Positions 46,238 through 54,257 of a stretch of DNA of 64,000 nt are shown here, one piece after another. How positions within the stretch are numbered: position 1 is the first letter of the stretch; each line of letters starts with the position of its first letter. The notes under the pieces are model-generated. The model ran no database searches and had not been told where the DNA came from. It saw only the letters and a program-made list of their open reading frames with translations. Source of the DNA: Nocardioides_B sp963827435 (lineage in GTDB: Bacteria; Actinomycetota; Actinomycetes; Propionibacteriales; Nocardioidaceae); NCBI GenBank assembly GCA_963827435.1, contig CAWHAU010000013.1:295576-359575 (forward strand), written 5' to 3'. Made by a program: the position numbers and the translations under genes.

Positions 46238-46659
46238 GGCGCGAGCGGGGCACCGCCTCGGTGATGATCGTCGGCCTCGCGGTCGTGGCGATCATGCTCG
46301 TCGGTGTGGTGGTGGACGCGTCCGCGGCGTACCTCCGTCGCTCCGGCCTGGACTCGCTCGCCGACGGCGCCGCGCTCGCGGCGGCCGACGGGGTGCAGGG
46401 GCGTCAGGTCTACGAGGGCGGCCTGGGGGAGCGGGCGCAGATCGACCCCGAGGTCGCGCGCGGGTACGTCGACCAGTACCTCCGCGACACCGGCGCTGCG
46501 CGTCGCTACCCCGGTCTGCGCTACGAGGTGGACGCCGGTGTCGACCGGGTGGTGGTGCGGGTCACGGCACCGCTGGACCTGCCGATCACGCCACCGGGCT
46601 GGGAGCGGCGCCCGGTGATCGCCGGGACGGCCGCCTCCTTCGTCGTGGTCAGCGACTGA
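46234..46659 (+). CDS. TadG-like/pilus-associated membrane protein
   Basis: A 141-residue protein with an N-terminal ERGTASVMIVGLAVVAIMLVG membrane segment (residues about 4-24), then a YLRRSGLDSLADGAALAAAD region shared with the TadG-like Flp pilus proteins. The remaining domain is small and ends in IAGTAASFVVVSD. It is the last gene of the Tad operon, overlapping its predecessor with GTGA. Full-length TadG is larger and carries a von Willebrand domain, so this is the short actinobacterial form. Confidence 0.75.
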   Translation: MRRERGTASVMIVGLAVVAIMLVGVVVDASAAYLRRSGLDSLADGAALAAADGVQGRQVYEGGLGERAQIDPEVARGYVDQYLRDTGAARRYPGLRYEVDAGVDRVVVRVTAPLDLPITPPGWERRPVIAGTAASFVVVSD

Positions 46660-46739
46660 CCGGACACGCCCGGCAGGCGGCGAAGTTGGGCGGGCTGCAC
46701 AACGCGCGGCGATGACCGTTCACGCAGGTGAGAGCCGCG

Positions 46740-46901
46740 AACCGGACATATCGGCATTGGCGCAACCGGACATTCGGGACAGCCTCTCGGAACGGACGGT
46801 TGTGGTGTGACGTCGTGAGTGCTTGACTCGAGGGGTCGAGCGATCGACGCGTAGTGGTCAAGCAGACGCCTCTACTTCCCGTGTGGTGAAAGCAGGCGTC
46901 T
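46740..46901 (+). promoter_or_regulatory. Control region of the sigma factor gene: direct repeat and hairpin
   Basis: AACCGGACAT occurs at 46740-46749 and again at 46764-46773. A hairpin with 8-bp arms AGACGCCT (46864-46871) and AGGCGTCT (46894-46901) ends 6 nt before the ATG of the sigma factor. The hairpin region spans where a ribosome site would be and no standard Shine-Dalgarno is visible, so translation could be structure-controlled. Confidence 0.4.
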
Positions 46902-46907
46902 CTTCCT

Positions 46908-47723
46908 ATGGCTATCAGCAACCCGGTGCGCGGTGCGCCCGTAGCCCAGCAGCGTCCCGTCACCCAGCCCTTCCCCGAGCCCGACCGTGGCGCGACCACG
47001 GCCCGGCTGCTCGCCGAGCTGCACGCCACGTCCGACGAGCACGAGAAGAAGGCGCTCCGCGCCGAGGTCGTCGTGCTCAACATGGGCGTCGCCCGAGCCA
47101 TCGCCCACCGCTACCGCCAGCGCGGCCTCGCCGAGGACGACCTCGTGCAGGTTGCCTATGTCGGCCTGGTGAAGGCGGTCAACGGCTTCGACCCCAGCCA
47201 CGAGCGGGACTTCCTGTCCTACGCCGTGCCGACCGTCACCGGCGAGGTGAAGCGGCACTTCCGTGACTTCGGCTGGACGGTCCGGCCGCCCCGCCGGGTG
47301 CAGGAGCTTCAGGGGCAGATCGCCCGGCTCTCCTCCGAGCTGACCAACCGGCTCGGCCGGTCCCCGAAGCCCAGCGAGGTCGCCGCCGAGATCGGTCTCG
47401 ACGTCGAGACCGTCATCGAGGCCCTGGCCGCGGACGGGGCGTTCACCCCCGCCTCGCTCGACGTGCCGGTGGGGGAGGACGGCGCCGCCACCCTCGGCGA
47501 CCTGATGCCCGACCAGGACACCGACTTCGAGAGCGCGGAGGCCCGGATCATGCTCGGGCCGGCGGTCCGCTCGCTCGCCCCCCGCGACCGGCGGATCCTC
47601 GAGCTGCGGTTCTTCGAGGGCTGGACGCAGGAGCAGATCGCCCAGGACATCGGCGTCACCCAGATGCAGGTCTCGCGGCTGCTCTCGCGGATCCTCAAGG
47701 ACCTCCGCAACCACCTCAGCTAG
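46908..47723 (+). CDS. SigB/SigF-type group 3 sigma factor
   Basis: A 271-residue RNA polymerase sigma factor of the stress/development group (SigB, SigF, SigG). Regions 2 to 4 are all present: region 2 VARAIAHRYRQRGLAEDDLV and YVGLVKAVNGFDPSHERDFL, region 3 GRSPKPSEVAAEIGLD, region 4 RSLAPRDRRILELRFFEGWT and QEQIAQDIGVTQMQVSRLLS helix-turn-helix. No anti-sigma (RsbW) or antagonist gene is adjacent, unusual for this group. The hairpin and direct repeats upstream suggest regulation. Neighbouring small genes, on the other strand, are stress-protein-like. Confidence 0.9.
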   Translation: MAISNPVRGAPVAQQRPVTQPFPEPDRGATTARLLAELHATSDEHEKKALRAEVVVLNMGVARAIAHRYRQRGLAEDDLVQVAYVGLVKAVNGFDPSHERDFLSYAVPTVTGEVKRHFRDFGWTVRPPRRVQELQGQIARLSSELTNRLGRSPKPSEVAAEIGLDVETVIEALAADGAFTPASLDVPVGEDGAATLGDLMPDQDTDFESAEARIMLGPAVRSLAPRDRRILELRFFEGWTQEQIAQDIGVTQMQVSRLLSRILKDLRNHLS

Positions 47724-47774
47724 GACCTGTCTGTCAGTCGCCGCGGCGACATTGCTCGAGAAACCCCCTAGGTC

Positions 47775-48263
47775 TCACCCGGTGGGGTTCTCGGAGTGCG
47801 GCGCCCGCAGCGGGACGACGGCCCACAGCCCGGCGAAGAACACCAGCGACAGGAGGCCGGCCACCGAGGCGACGGTGCGGTTCGTCACCAGGTCGAACAC
47901 CAGCCACACCACGCCCGACGTGGTCAGGGCCAGGAAGGTCAGACCCGCCCGGGCGGCGCGGTTGGCCGCCTCGACCAGCCACGGCCGCTGGCCATGCCGG
48001 AACAGCACCCGGTGGAACGCCACCGGGGACGTGACCAGCCCCGTCGCGATGACCGACCCGGCCAGGATCGCGAGGAACGCGCCCTTTTGTGTGGCGTCGA
48101 GGTCCTTGAACCGCTGGCTGAACGGGAGCGTCAGCAGGAAGCCGGTCAGGATCTGGATCCCGGTCTGGGTGACGCGGAGCTCCTGCAACAGCTCGTTGAG
48201 GTTGCGGGTGAGCCGCTCCGCCTCGCTCTCGTCGGGCTCGCCGACGTCGTGAGTGTCACCCAT
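47775..48263 (-). CDS. Four-helix membrane protein (DUF6328)
   Basis: A 162-residue protein with a soluble acidic N-terminus (ESEAERLTRNLNELLQELRV) and about four membrane helices (near residues 38-55, 68-85, 108-128 and 133-150) that I believe match DUF6328. The GDTHDVGEPDESE start is typical. Genes of this family often sit with stress-type or sigma-factor genes. ATG 48263 is the only reasonable start. Function unknown. Confidence 0.72.
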   Translation of the reverse strand: MGDTHDVGEPDESEAERLTRNLNELLQELRVTQTGIQILTGFLLTLPFSQRFKDLDATQKGAFLAILAGSVIATGLVTSPVAFHRVLFRHGQRPWLVEAANRAARAGLTFLALTTSGVVWLVFDLVTNRTVASVAGLLSLVFFAGLWAVVPLRAPHSENPTG

Positions 48264-48272
48264 GACGGGAAC

Positions 48273-48599
48273 CTAGCGCCCGACGGCTTTCTCGAGCTCG
48301 GACTTCGACATCTTCGACCGGCCCTCGATGCCCTTCTGCTTCGCCTCGTTGTAGAGCTGCTCCTTGGTGCGGCCGCCCGATCCGCGGTGCGAGCGGAGGC
48401 CGCCCCGCCGGCCGGAGGAGATGTCGTCGGTCGACGTACGGCTCTGCTGGTCGGCCTCCCCGGACCGCGCCCGCTCCTTGTTCACGGTCCGCGCCGCGAT
48501 CTCCTCGGCGGTGCCCTCGTCGCGGCCGCGCTCCTCGAGGCCCTCCTTGATGTGCTCGTACTGGCGCTCGCGCTTGGTGCTCCACGCCTGCTGCGGCAT
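48273..48599 (-). CDS. Rho-N/plasmid-stabilisation-like basic protein
   Basis: A 108-residue hydrophilic protein of a type often annotated plasmid-stabilisation protein, though partitioning is unproven. N-terminal WSTKRERQYEHIKEGLEERG and EEIAARTVNKERARSGE; central SSGRRGGLRSHRGSGGRTKE, then a Rho-N/SAP-like C-terminal helix pair (EQLYNEAKQKGIEGRSKMSK, SELEKAVG) that probably binds nucleic acid. It precedes DUF6328 by 9 nt in the same direction, so the two are likely co-transcribed. Confidence 0.72.
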   Translation of the reverse strand: MPQQAWSTKRERQYEHIKEGLEERGRDEGTAEEIAARTVNKERARSGEADQQSRTSTDDISSGRRGGLRSHRGSGGRTKEQLYNEAKQKGIEGRSKMSKSELEKAVGR

Positions 48600-48676
48600 C
48601 GTCGGCTCCTCTCGTCAGGGGATTCGCGGGTACCCGGCCCCTCCCGGCGCATGCGTGGAGGCGGCTCAGGGTCGCG

Positions 48677-48682
48677 TAGGGT
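48677..48682 (+). promoter_or_regulatory. -10 box TAGGGT, leaderless promoter of prfB
   Basis: TAGGGT ends 8 nt before GTG 48691. It suggests that prfB is read from a leaderless message. Confidence 0.5.
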
Positions 48683-48690
48683 TGCACCTT

Positions 48691-49812
48691 GTGGCAGGCC
48701 CCGACTTCGAGACCCAGATCAAGCAGCTCCAGGCGACGATGCACACCATCGAGCAGGTGCTCGACATCGGCGCGATGCAGCGCGAGATCGACGACCTCGG
48801 GGAGCAGGTGGCCGCGCCCGACCTGTGGGACGACCAGGCCAACGCGACCCGGGTCACCGGCCGGCTCTCGGCCCTCCAGGGCGAGCTCGACCGGTTCACC
48901 AACCTGCAGGGCCGCCTCGACGACCTGAGCGTGCTGCTCGAGCTCGCGCAGGAGGAGTCCGACGCGGACTCGATGGCCGAGGCCGAGGCCGAGCTGCGCA
49001 AGATCCACAAGGCGGTCGAGGCGCTCGAGGTCCGCACCCTGCTGTCCGGCGAGTACGACAAGCGTGAGGCCCTCCTGACCATCCGGTCCGGTGCCGGCGG
49101 CGTCGACGCCGCCGACTTCGCCGAGATGCTGATGCGGATGTACACCCGCTGGGCGGAGCGCAACAAGTACCCCGTCGAGGTCTTCGACACCTCCTACGCC
49201 GAGGAGGCGGGCCTCAAGTCCGCGACCTTCGCCATCCACGCGCCCTACGCCTACGGCACGCTCTCGGTCGAGGCGGGCACGCACCGGCTGGTCCGGATCA
49301 GCCCGTTCGACAACCAGGGCCGCCGGCAGACGTCGTTCGCGGCGGTCGAGGTGGTGCCGGTGCTGGAGCAGACCGACGAGATCGACATCCCCGACGAGGA
49401 GATCCGGGTCGACGTCTACCGCTCGTCGGGCCCCGGCGGCCAGTCGGTCAACACCACCGACTCCGCGGTCCGGCTGACCCACATCCCGACCGGCACGGTC
49501 GTCAGCTGCCAGAACGAGAAGTCGCAGCTGCAGAACAAGGCCAGCGCGATGATCATCTTGAAGGCCAAGCTGCTCGCCCTGAAGAAGGCCGAGGAGCGGG
49601 CCCAGCTCGACGAGCTGCGCGGCGACGTGCAGGGGTCGTGGGGCGACCAGATGCGCAACTACGTGCTGCACCCCTACCAGCTCGTCAAGGACCTCCGCAC
49701 GGAGTACGAGACCGGCAACCCGCAGGCGGTGTTCGACGGCGAGATCGACCCGTTCCTCGAGGCCGGCATCCGCTGGCGTCGCGGCGCGGACACCGCAGCC
49801 GCCGCGAACTGA
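48691..49812 (+). CDS. prfB: Peptide chain release factor 2
   Basis: A 373-residue class I release factor that terminates at UGA and UAA. The recognition tripeptide SPF is in RISPFDNQGRRQ (near residue 212) and the catalytic GGQ is in SGPGGQSVNTTDSAVRLTH (near 250). The gene is one continuous frame: there is no in-frame UGA or programmed +1 frameshift near codon 25 as in Escherichia coli. GTG 48691 is supported by the -10 spacing and the N-terminus VAGPDFETQIKQLQ. It opens the conserved actinobacterial order prfB-ftsE-ftsX-M23-smpB-ssrA, interrupted by one antisense gene. Confidence 0.95.
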   Translation: MAGPDFETQIKQLQATMHTIEQVLDIGAMQREIDDLGEQVAAPDLWDDQANATRVTGRLSALQGELDRFTNLQGRLDDLSVLLELAQEESDADSMAEAEAELRKIHKAVEALEVRTLLSGEYDKREALLTIRSGAGGVDAADFAEMLMRMYTRWAERNKYPVEVFDTSYAEEAGLKSATFAIHAPYAYGTLSVEAGTHRLVRISPFDNQGRRQTSFAAVEVVPVLEQTDEIDIPDEEIRVDVYRSSGPGGQSVNTTDSAVRLTHIPTGTVVSCQNEKSQLQNKASAMIILKAKLLALKKAEERAQLDELRGDVQGSWGDQMRNYVLHPYQLVKDLRTEYETGNPQAVFDGEIDPFLEAGIRWRRGADTAAAAN

Positions 49813-49815
49813 GCC

Positions 49816-50526
49816 CTACGGCCGGGCCCCGAGGGTCGTGGCCACCCGCACGCACCACTGCTCGGCGCGCTGCACCGTGCCGAGTACGTCGTCCGAGCCG
49901 GGCCTGCTGAGCCGGCACGACAGCCACGCGTCGCCGAACAGGCCGCGGAGCGTGACCGCCCGCGCCTCCGGCTTCGTGGTCCGGCAGATCGTGCCGATCG
50001 CGGGGGTGCCGAACCTCGGTGCCTTCCGTAGCGGGCGGCAGCCGCTCTCGGCCCTGGCCTCGCGGACGATGCCGCTCCCGGTCGAGGCGGTGACCGGCTC
50101 GGCGAACACCCAGACCCGGGCCTGCGCGCCGTCGCCGGCGTCGTAGGTGCAGTTGTACTCGTGCGAGACGTCCACCACACCCGGCGCCAGCGCGACCCGG
50201 TCGCCGCTGCCGTAATGAGCGGTGTCCGTGGCCGGGCCGCCGAGCGCGTCCTCGACGTCGCCCTCGTCGAGCCGGCTGCAGAAGTCGGTGCGCTCGATCG
50301 GCAGCCCGCTCAGGTCCAGGCTGGCCATCGGTGTCGGGGTGGGCGAGGACGACGGAGTCGGGCGCGCCGCCTGGCCGTTGCCCTGCGGTGCGGCGTCCCG
50401 GAGTCCGACGTACACGACGCCACCGGTGAGCAGCAGCGCCAGCGCCAGGAGGGCCACCCGGCGGACCGCCCGCCTCCGACCGGCACGGCGGCGCGCGCCA
50501 CGGCTGCGGGCGGGCGCGTCGGACAT
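49816..50526 (-). CDS. Membrane-anchored/secreted hypothetical protein
   Basis: A 236-residue protein with an Arg-rich N-terminus, one hydrophobic segment (VALLALALLLTGGVVYVGL, residues about 24-42), a Pro/Ser/Thr linker (residues 50-68) and a globular exported domain with five Cys (FCSRLDEGDVEDALGGP, EYNCTYDAGDG, SGCRPLRKAP, GTICRTTKPEAR, and CRLSRPGSDD region). It resembles DUF3558-like cell-envelope proteins in plan, but I do not claim the family. It is antisense to the prfB-ftsE order and has an ATG at 50526, with the ftsE promoter (50599-50604) upstream and divergent. Confidence 0.65.
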   Translation of the reverse strand: MSDAPARSRGARRRAGRRRAVRRVALLALALLLTGGVVYVGLRDAAPQGNGQAARPTPSSSPTPTPMASLDLSGLPIERTDFCSRLDEGDVEDALGGPATDTAHYGSGDRVALAPGVVDVSHEYNCTYDAGDGAQARVWVFAEPVTASTGSGIVREARAESGCRPLRKAPRFGTPAIGTICRTTKPEARAVTLRGLFGDAWLSCRLSRPGSDDVLGTVQRAEQWCVRVATTLGARP

Positions 50527-50598
50527 GGCGCCCAACTTATGCGAGAGCCTGCGAAACACCGACCGGCCGGGTGATTCGGCCGTCTCGGGAACGTCGCC

Positions 50599-50604
50599 TA
50601 GACT
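50599..50604 (+). promoter_or_regulatory. -10 box TAGACT upstream of ftsE
   Basis: TAGACT is about 90 nt upstream of GTG 50696. It would give a short untranslated leader for the ftsE-ftsX operon. No -35 is assigned. Confidence 0.4.
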
Positions 50605-50695
50605 CCGGAGTTGGTCGGATGCCGCCAATGCCTCATGACGGATGAGCGTGGATCGGCATGCTCATCCTGTCCCCCAGCCCGGCCGAGAGTCCCCC

Positions 50696-51385
50696 GTGAT
50701 CCGATTCGAAAGCGTCACCAAGCAGTACGGCGGCCAGAGCCGCCCCGCCCTCGACGACGTGAACGTCGAGGTCGAGAAGGGGGAGTTCGTCTTCCTGGTC
50801 GGTGCCTCCGGCTCCGGCAAGTCGACGTTCCTGCGTCTCGTGCTGCGCGAGGCGCGTCCGTCGACCGGCAAGGTCTACGTGGCCGGCAAGGAGATCAACC
50901 GGCTCGCGGGCTGGAAGGTCCCCGGCCTGCGCCGCCAGATCGGCACCGTCTTCCAGGACTTCCGGCTGCTGCCGAACAAGACCGTGGCGGAGAACGTCGC
51001 GTTCGCCCTCCAGGTCATCGGCAAGCCGCGCTCGCACATCAACAAGGTGGTCCCCGAGACCCTGGAGCTGGTCGGGCTCGAGGGCAAGGGCGGCCGGATG
51101 CCCGACGAGCTGTCGGGCGGTGAGCAGCAGCGCGTGGCGATCGCCCGCGCCTTCGTGAACCGGCCGATGATCCTCATCGCCGACGAGCCGACCGGAAACC
51201 TCGACCCGAACACGTCCGTGGGCATCATGAAGCTGCTCGACCGGATCAACCGGACCGGCACGACCGTCCTGATGGCCACCCACGACGCCGGCATCGTCGA
51301 CCAGATGCGCAAGCGCGTCATCGAACTGTCCAACGGCACCGTCGTCCGCGACCAGTCGCGCGGCGTCTACGGCTACCAGCACTGA
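50696..51385 (+). CDS. ftsE: Cell division ATPase FtsE
   Basis: A 229-residue ABC ATPase that with FtsX signals from the cytoplasm to cell-wall hydrolases at the divisome. Walker A GASGSGKSTFLR (near residue 38), signature ELSGGEQQRVAIARAF (near 140), Walker B MILIADEPTGNLDPN (near 160), H-loop LMATHDAGIVDQMRKR. The FtsE-specific N-terminus IRFESVTKQYGGQSRPALDD is present. Start GTG 50696 follows the conserved N-terminus; the in-frame ATG 50642 adds 18 unconserved residues. ftsX follows after 25 nt. Confidence 0.95.
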   Translation: MIRFESVTKQYGGQSRPALDDVNVEVEKGEFVFLVGASGSGKSTFLRLVLREARPSTGKVYVAGKEINRLAGWKVPGLRRQIGTVFQDFRLLPNKTVAENVAFALQVIGKPRSHINKVVPETLELVGLEGKGGRMPDELSGGEQQRVAIARAFVNRPMILIADEPTGNLDPNTSVGIMKLLDRINRTGTTVLMATHDAGIVDQMRKRVIELSNGTVVRDQSRGVYGYQH

Positions 51386-51410
51386 GCGACGACAGGGATC
51401 TTCGACAACC

Positions 51411-52331
51411 ATGCAGCTCACCTACGTCTTCTCCGAGCTCGGCAACGGGCTGAAGCGCAACGTGTCCATGACGATCGCGGTCATCGTGACGATCTTCGTG
51501 TCGCTGACCCTCGTCGGCATGGGCCTGCTGCTGAACGCGCAGGCGCACAAGGCCGAGGACTACTGGGGCAGCAAGCTCCAGATCACCGTCTTCCTGTGCA
51601 ACCAGAACTCCGTGGGCGCCAACTGCGTCAACGGTGAGGTGACCGACGCGCAGAAGCAGCAGATCCAGAAGGTGCTCGAGTCGAACAACGAGGTCTCCTC
51701 GGTCCGGCTGGAGAGCAAGCAGGAGGCCTACGACAAGTGGAAGGCCGCCTACGTCTCCAACGACGACACCGAGCGGCGCGTCTACCAGTCGATCAAGCCC
51801 TCCGACATGCAGGAGGCCTACTGGGTGCAGCTCAAGGACCCGGAGAAGTTCCAGGGGGTGAAGAGCGCCGTCCAGGGTCTCCAGGGCGTGAACACCGTCC
51901 GGGACCTGCGGTCGGTGCTCAAGCCGATCTACTTCTGGATGAACGTCATGCGGGCGGGGGCCATCGCGGTCGCGGCGTTCCTGATGGTCGCGGCGGTCCT
52001 CCAGGTCGGGAACACGATCCGGCTCGCCGCGTTCGCGCGGCGCCGGGAGATCGGGATCATGCGGCTGGTGGGGGCGTCCAGTCTCTACATCCAGCTGCCG
52101 TTCCTGATGGAGTCCCTGGTCGCCGCCCTGATCGGCGTCGGCCTGGCCGCCGGAGCGATCCTGCTGTTCATGTGGGTGGTGATCTACCAGACGCTCAGAC
52201 CCACCTCGAACATCGTCGCGTGGATCGACTGGGGCGACTCGGTCCAGGCCGTCGCGCTCATCGCGCTCATCGGTCTGGCACTGACTTTGCTTCCGACCCT
52301 CCTGATGACGCGGAAATACCTCAAAGTCTGA
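51411..52331 (+). CDS. ftsX: Cell division membrane protein FtsX
   Basis: A 306-residue polytopic protein. First membrane segment at residues about 22-44 (MTIAVIVTIFVSLTLVGMGL), a large extracellular loop (residues 45-180) that binds the hydrolase, with a Cys pair (FLCNQNSVGANC), then three C-terminal membrane segments beginning NVMRAGAIAVAAFLMVAAVL. Between them lies the coupling region FARRREIGIMRLVGASSLYI. It is the partner of FtsE. The downstream M23 protein is the expected hydrolase partner. Confidence 0.95.
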   Translation: MQLTYVFSELGNGLKRNVSMTIAVIVTIFVSLTLVGMGLLLNAQAHKAEDYWGSKLQITVFLCNQNSVGANCVNGEVTDAQKQQIQKVLESNNEVSSVRLESKQEAYDKWKAAYVSNDDTERRVYQSIKPSDMQEAYWVQLKDPEKFQGVKSAVQGLQGVNTVRDLRSVLKPIYFWMNVMRAGAIAVAAFLMVAAVLQVGNTIRLAAFARRREIGIMRLVGASSLYIQLPFLMESLVAALIGVGLAAGAILLFMWVVIYQTLRPTSNIVAWIDWGDSVQAVALIALIGLALTLLPTLLMTRKYLKV

Positions 52332-52385
52332 TCTGTCTGAGTTACCTTCGATCTGCCTCCTTCCCCGAACGACCAAAGGCAGACC

Positions 52386-53696
52386 GTGCTCCGCTCCTTC
52401 CCCCGTCGTACCCGTGCGCGCGCACTGACCGCGTTGCTCGCCGGCAGCCTGCTGCTGGGAGTGGCGGCCGTGCCGCTCGCGGTCGCCGACGACCTGAAGG
52501 ACAAGAAGCACAAGGTCCAGCGCAAGATCTCCGGTGCCCAGGACGACCTGGACGAGTCGACCACCCGAGCCCGGCAGGCGATCGCGGCCCTCAAGAGCGC
52601 GCAGGTCCAGCTCGACGCCGCGCAGGCGCACCTGGCCAAGACCCGCGGTGAGCTGGCTGCCGCCGAGGTCCTCGACAAGCAGATGCAGGCCAAGCTCGAG
52701 GCCGCCATCGCCCGGCTCGCCCAGGCCCGGAAGGACCTGGCCGCCGGCCGCGCCAAGATCGCGGACCAGCAGAAGGAGCTCGGCCAGATCGTCGTCTCCA
52801 ACTACCAGACCGGCGACCCGTCGCTGATGGGCCTGTCGATGGTGCTGACCTCCCAGGACCCCGCCCAGCTGACCGGCCAGCTCAACTCCGTGCAGAACGT
52901 CATCGACAAGGAGTCGGTCGTCCTCGACCGGCTCGAGGCGTCCCGCGCCCTGCTCACGGTGCAGGAGCAGGAGGTCGAGGACGCCAAGGTCGAGGTGGCC
53001 AAGGAACGCAAGGCCGCGGCCGAGAACCTGCGCACCAAGCAGGGTCTCGAGCAGCAGGCCGAGGACGCCGAGACCCAGGTCTCGAACCTGGTCGACCTCC
53101 GTGCCGACGCGCAGAAGGAGGCCGAGAACGCCCGCCGGGCGGACCTCGCCCAGCTGCACGGCCTGCAGAAGGAGCGCAACCGGATCGAGACGATCCTCCG
53201 CAAGCGCGCGGAGGAGGCCCGCCGCCGGGCGCTGGCCGCGGCCCGCCGTGCCGGCCAGTCCGGCCCGATCCTGGCCGACGGCGGCCCGATCCACTCCAAC
53301 GGCTTCCTCGACTACCCGGTGTCCGGGGCGGTGACGTCTCCCTTCGGCTGGCGGACCCACCCGATCTACGGCTACCGGTCGCTGCACGACGGGGTCGACT
53401 TCGGGGCCGCCTGCGGCACCCCGATCCACGCCGCGGCTTCGGGCGTGGTGGTCGAGAAGTACTTCCAGACCGCCTGGGGCAACCGCGTGATCATCGACCA
53501 CGGCTTCCACCACGGGGTGGGGCTGGCCACCATCACCAACCACATGTCCGGCCCGGCCATCGTCAACGTCGGCGAGCACGTGCACCGCGGCCAGGTGGTC
53601 GGGTACGTCGGCACGACCGGCTGGTCGACCGGCTGCCACCTGCACTACACGGTCCTGCAGAACGGCGGCCCGGTGAACCCGTTCAACTGGTTCTGA
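52386..53696 (+). CDS. M23 metallopeptidase/peptidoglycan hydrolase with coiled coil (FtsX-linked)
   Basis: A 436-residue secreted protein. Signal peptide with ALTALLAGSLLLGVAAVPLA (residues about 14-33), a long coiled coil (residues about 35-270), then a LytM/M23 endopeptidase domain with the motif HDGVDFGAACGTP (His-x3-Asp) near residue 335 and HLHYTVLQNGGPVN (HxH) near the C-terminus, both zinc-binding. EnvC/RipC-like architecture and position after ftsEX indicate it is the hydrolase activated by FtsX at septation. GTG 52386; the ftsX stop lies 54 nt upstream. Confidence 0.92.
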   Translation: MLRSFPRRTRARALTALLAGSLLLGVAAVPLAVADDLKDKKHKVQRKISGAQDDLDESTTRARQAIAALKSAQVQLDAAQAHLAKTRGELAAAEVLDKQMQAKLEAAIARLAQARKDLAAGRAKIADQQKELGQIVVSNYQTGDPSLMGLSMVLTSQDPAQLTGQLNSVQNVIDKESVVLDRLEASRALLTVQEQEVEDAKVEVAKERKAAAENLRTKQGLEQQAEDAETQVSNLVDLRADAQKEAENARRADLAQLHGLQKERNRIETILRKRAEEARRRALAAARRAGQSGPILADGGPIHSNGFLDYPVSGAVTSPFGWRTHPIYGYRSLHDGVDFGAACGTPIHAAASGVVVEKYFQTAWGNRVIIDHGFHHGVGLATITNHMSGPAIVNVGEHVHRGQVVGYVGTTGWSTGCHLHYTVLQNGGPVNPFNWF

Positions 53697-53768
53697 CCCG
53701 CCCCGATCGGCACCGGCCGATCGAGCCTGTCGAGATTCCCGTTGCCCTGACCTGAGAGAATCGTCCTC

Positions 53769-54248
53769 ATGGTCAAGCAGCAGGGGCACAAGCTCGTCGC
53801 GCAGAACAAGAAGGCGCGGCACGACTACCTCATCGAGGACACCTTCGAGGCCGGCATGGTCCTCCAGGGCACCGAGGTGAAGTCGCTGCGGGCCGGTCGC
53901 GCGTCCCTGATCGACGGCTTCTGCGACATCGAGGACCACGAGGTGTGGCTGCACGGCGTGCACATCCCGGAGTACACCCAGGGCACCTGGACCAACCACG
54001 CCGCCCGCCGCAAGCGCAAGCTGCTGCTCAACCGGGCCGAGATCGACAAGATCGAGCGGCGCGTCAACGAGCGCGGGCTCACCATCGTGCCGCTGTCGCT
54101 GTACTTCAAGGACGGCCGCGCCAAGATCGAGATCGCGCTCGCCAAGGGCAAGAAGACCTACGACAAGCGGCACGCGCTCGCCGAGCGGCAGGCCGCCCGC
54201 GAGGCGCAGCAGGCCGTCGGCCGCCGCCTCAAGGGACTCCCGGAGTAG
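53769..54248 (+). CDS. smpB: SsrA-binding protein SmpB
   Basis: A 159-residue RNA-binding protein that with tmRNA rescues stalled ribosomes. Typical sequences: AQNKKARHDYLIEDTFEAGM, GTEVKSLRAGRASLIDGFCD, LHGVHIPEYTQGTWTNHAAR and the C-terminal KGKKTYDKRHALAERQAARE tail. GAGAAT at 53756-53761 gives a leaderless start at ATG 53769. The partner ssrA lies about 1.9 kb downstream, with two genes between. Confidence 0.95.
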   Translation: MVKQQGHKLVAQNKKARHDYLIEDTFEAGMVLQGTEVKSLRAGRASLIDGFCDIEDHEVWLHGVHIPEYTQGTWTNHAARRKRKLLLNRAEIDKIERRVNERGLTIVPLSLYFKDGRAKIEIALAKGKKTYDKRHALAERQAAREAQQAVGRRLKGLPE

Positions 54249-54257
54249 GGCGTCGGC

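Noticed and set aside
47734..47982. 82-residue frame antisense next to DUF6328
   Set aside because: It is an out-of-frame translation of the DUF6328 gene region with no start signal.
48691..48780. Programmed +1 frameshift in prfB
   Set aside because: The coding frame is continuous from the GTG with no in-frame TGA at the usual position.
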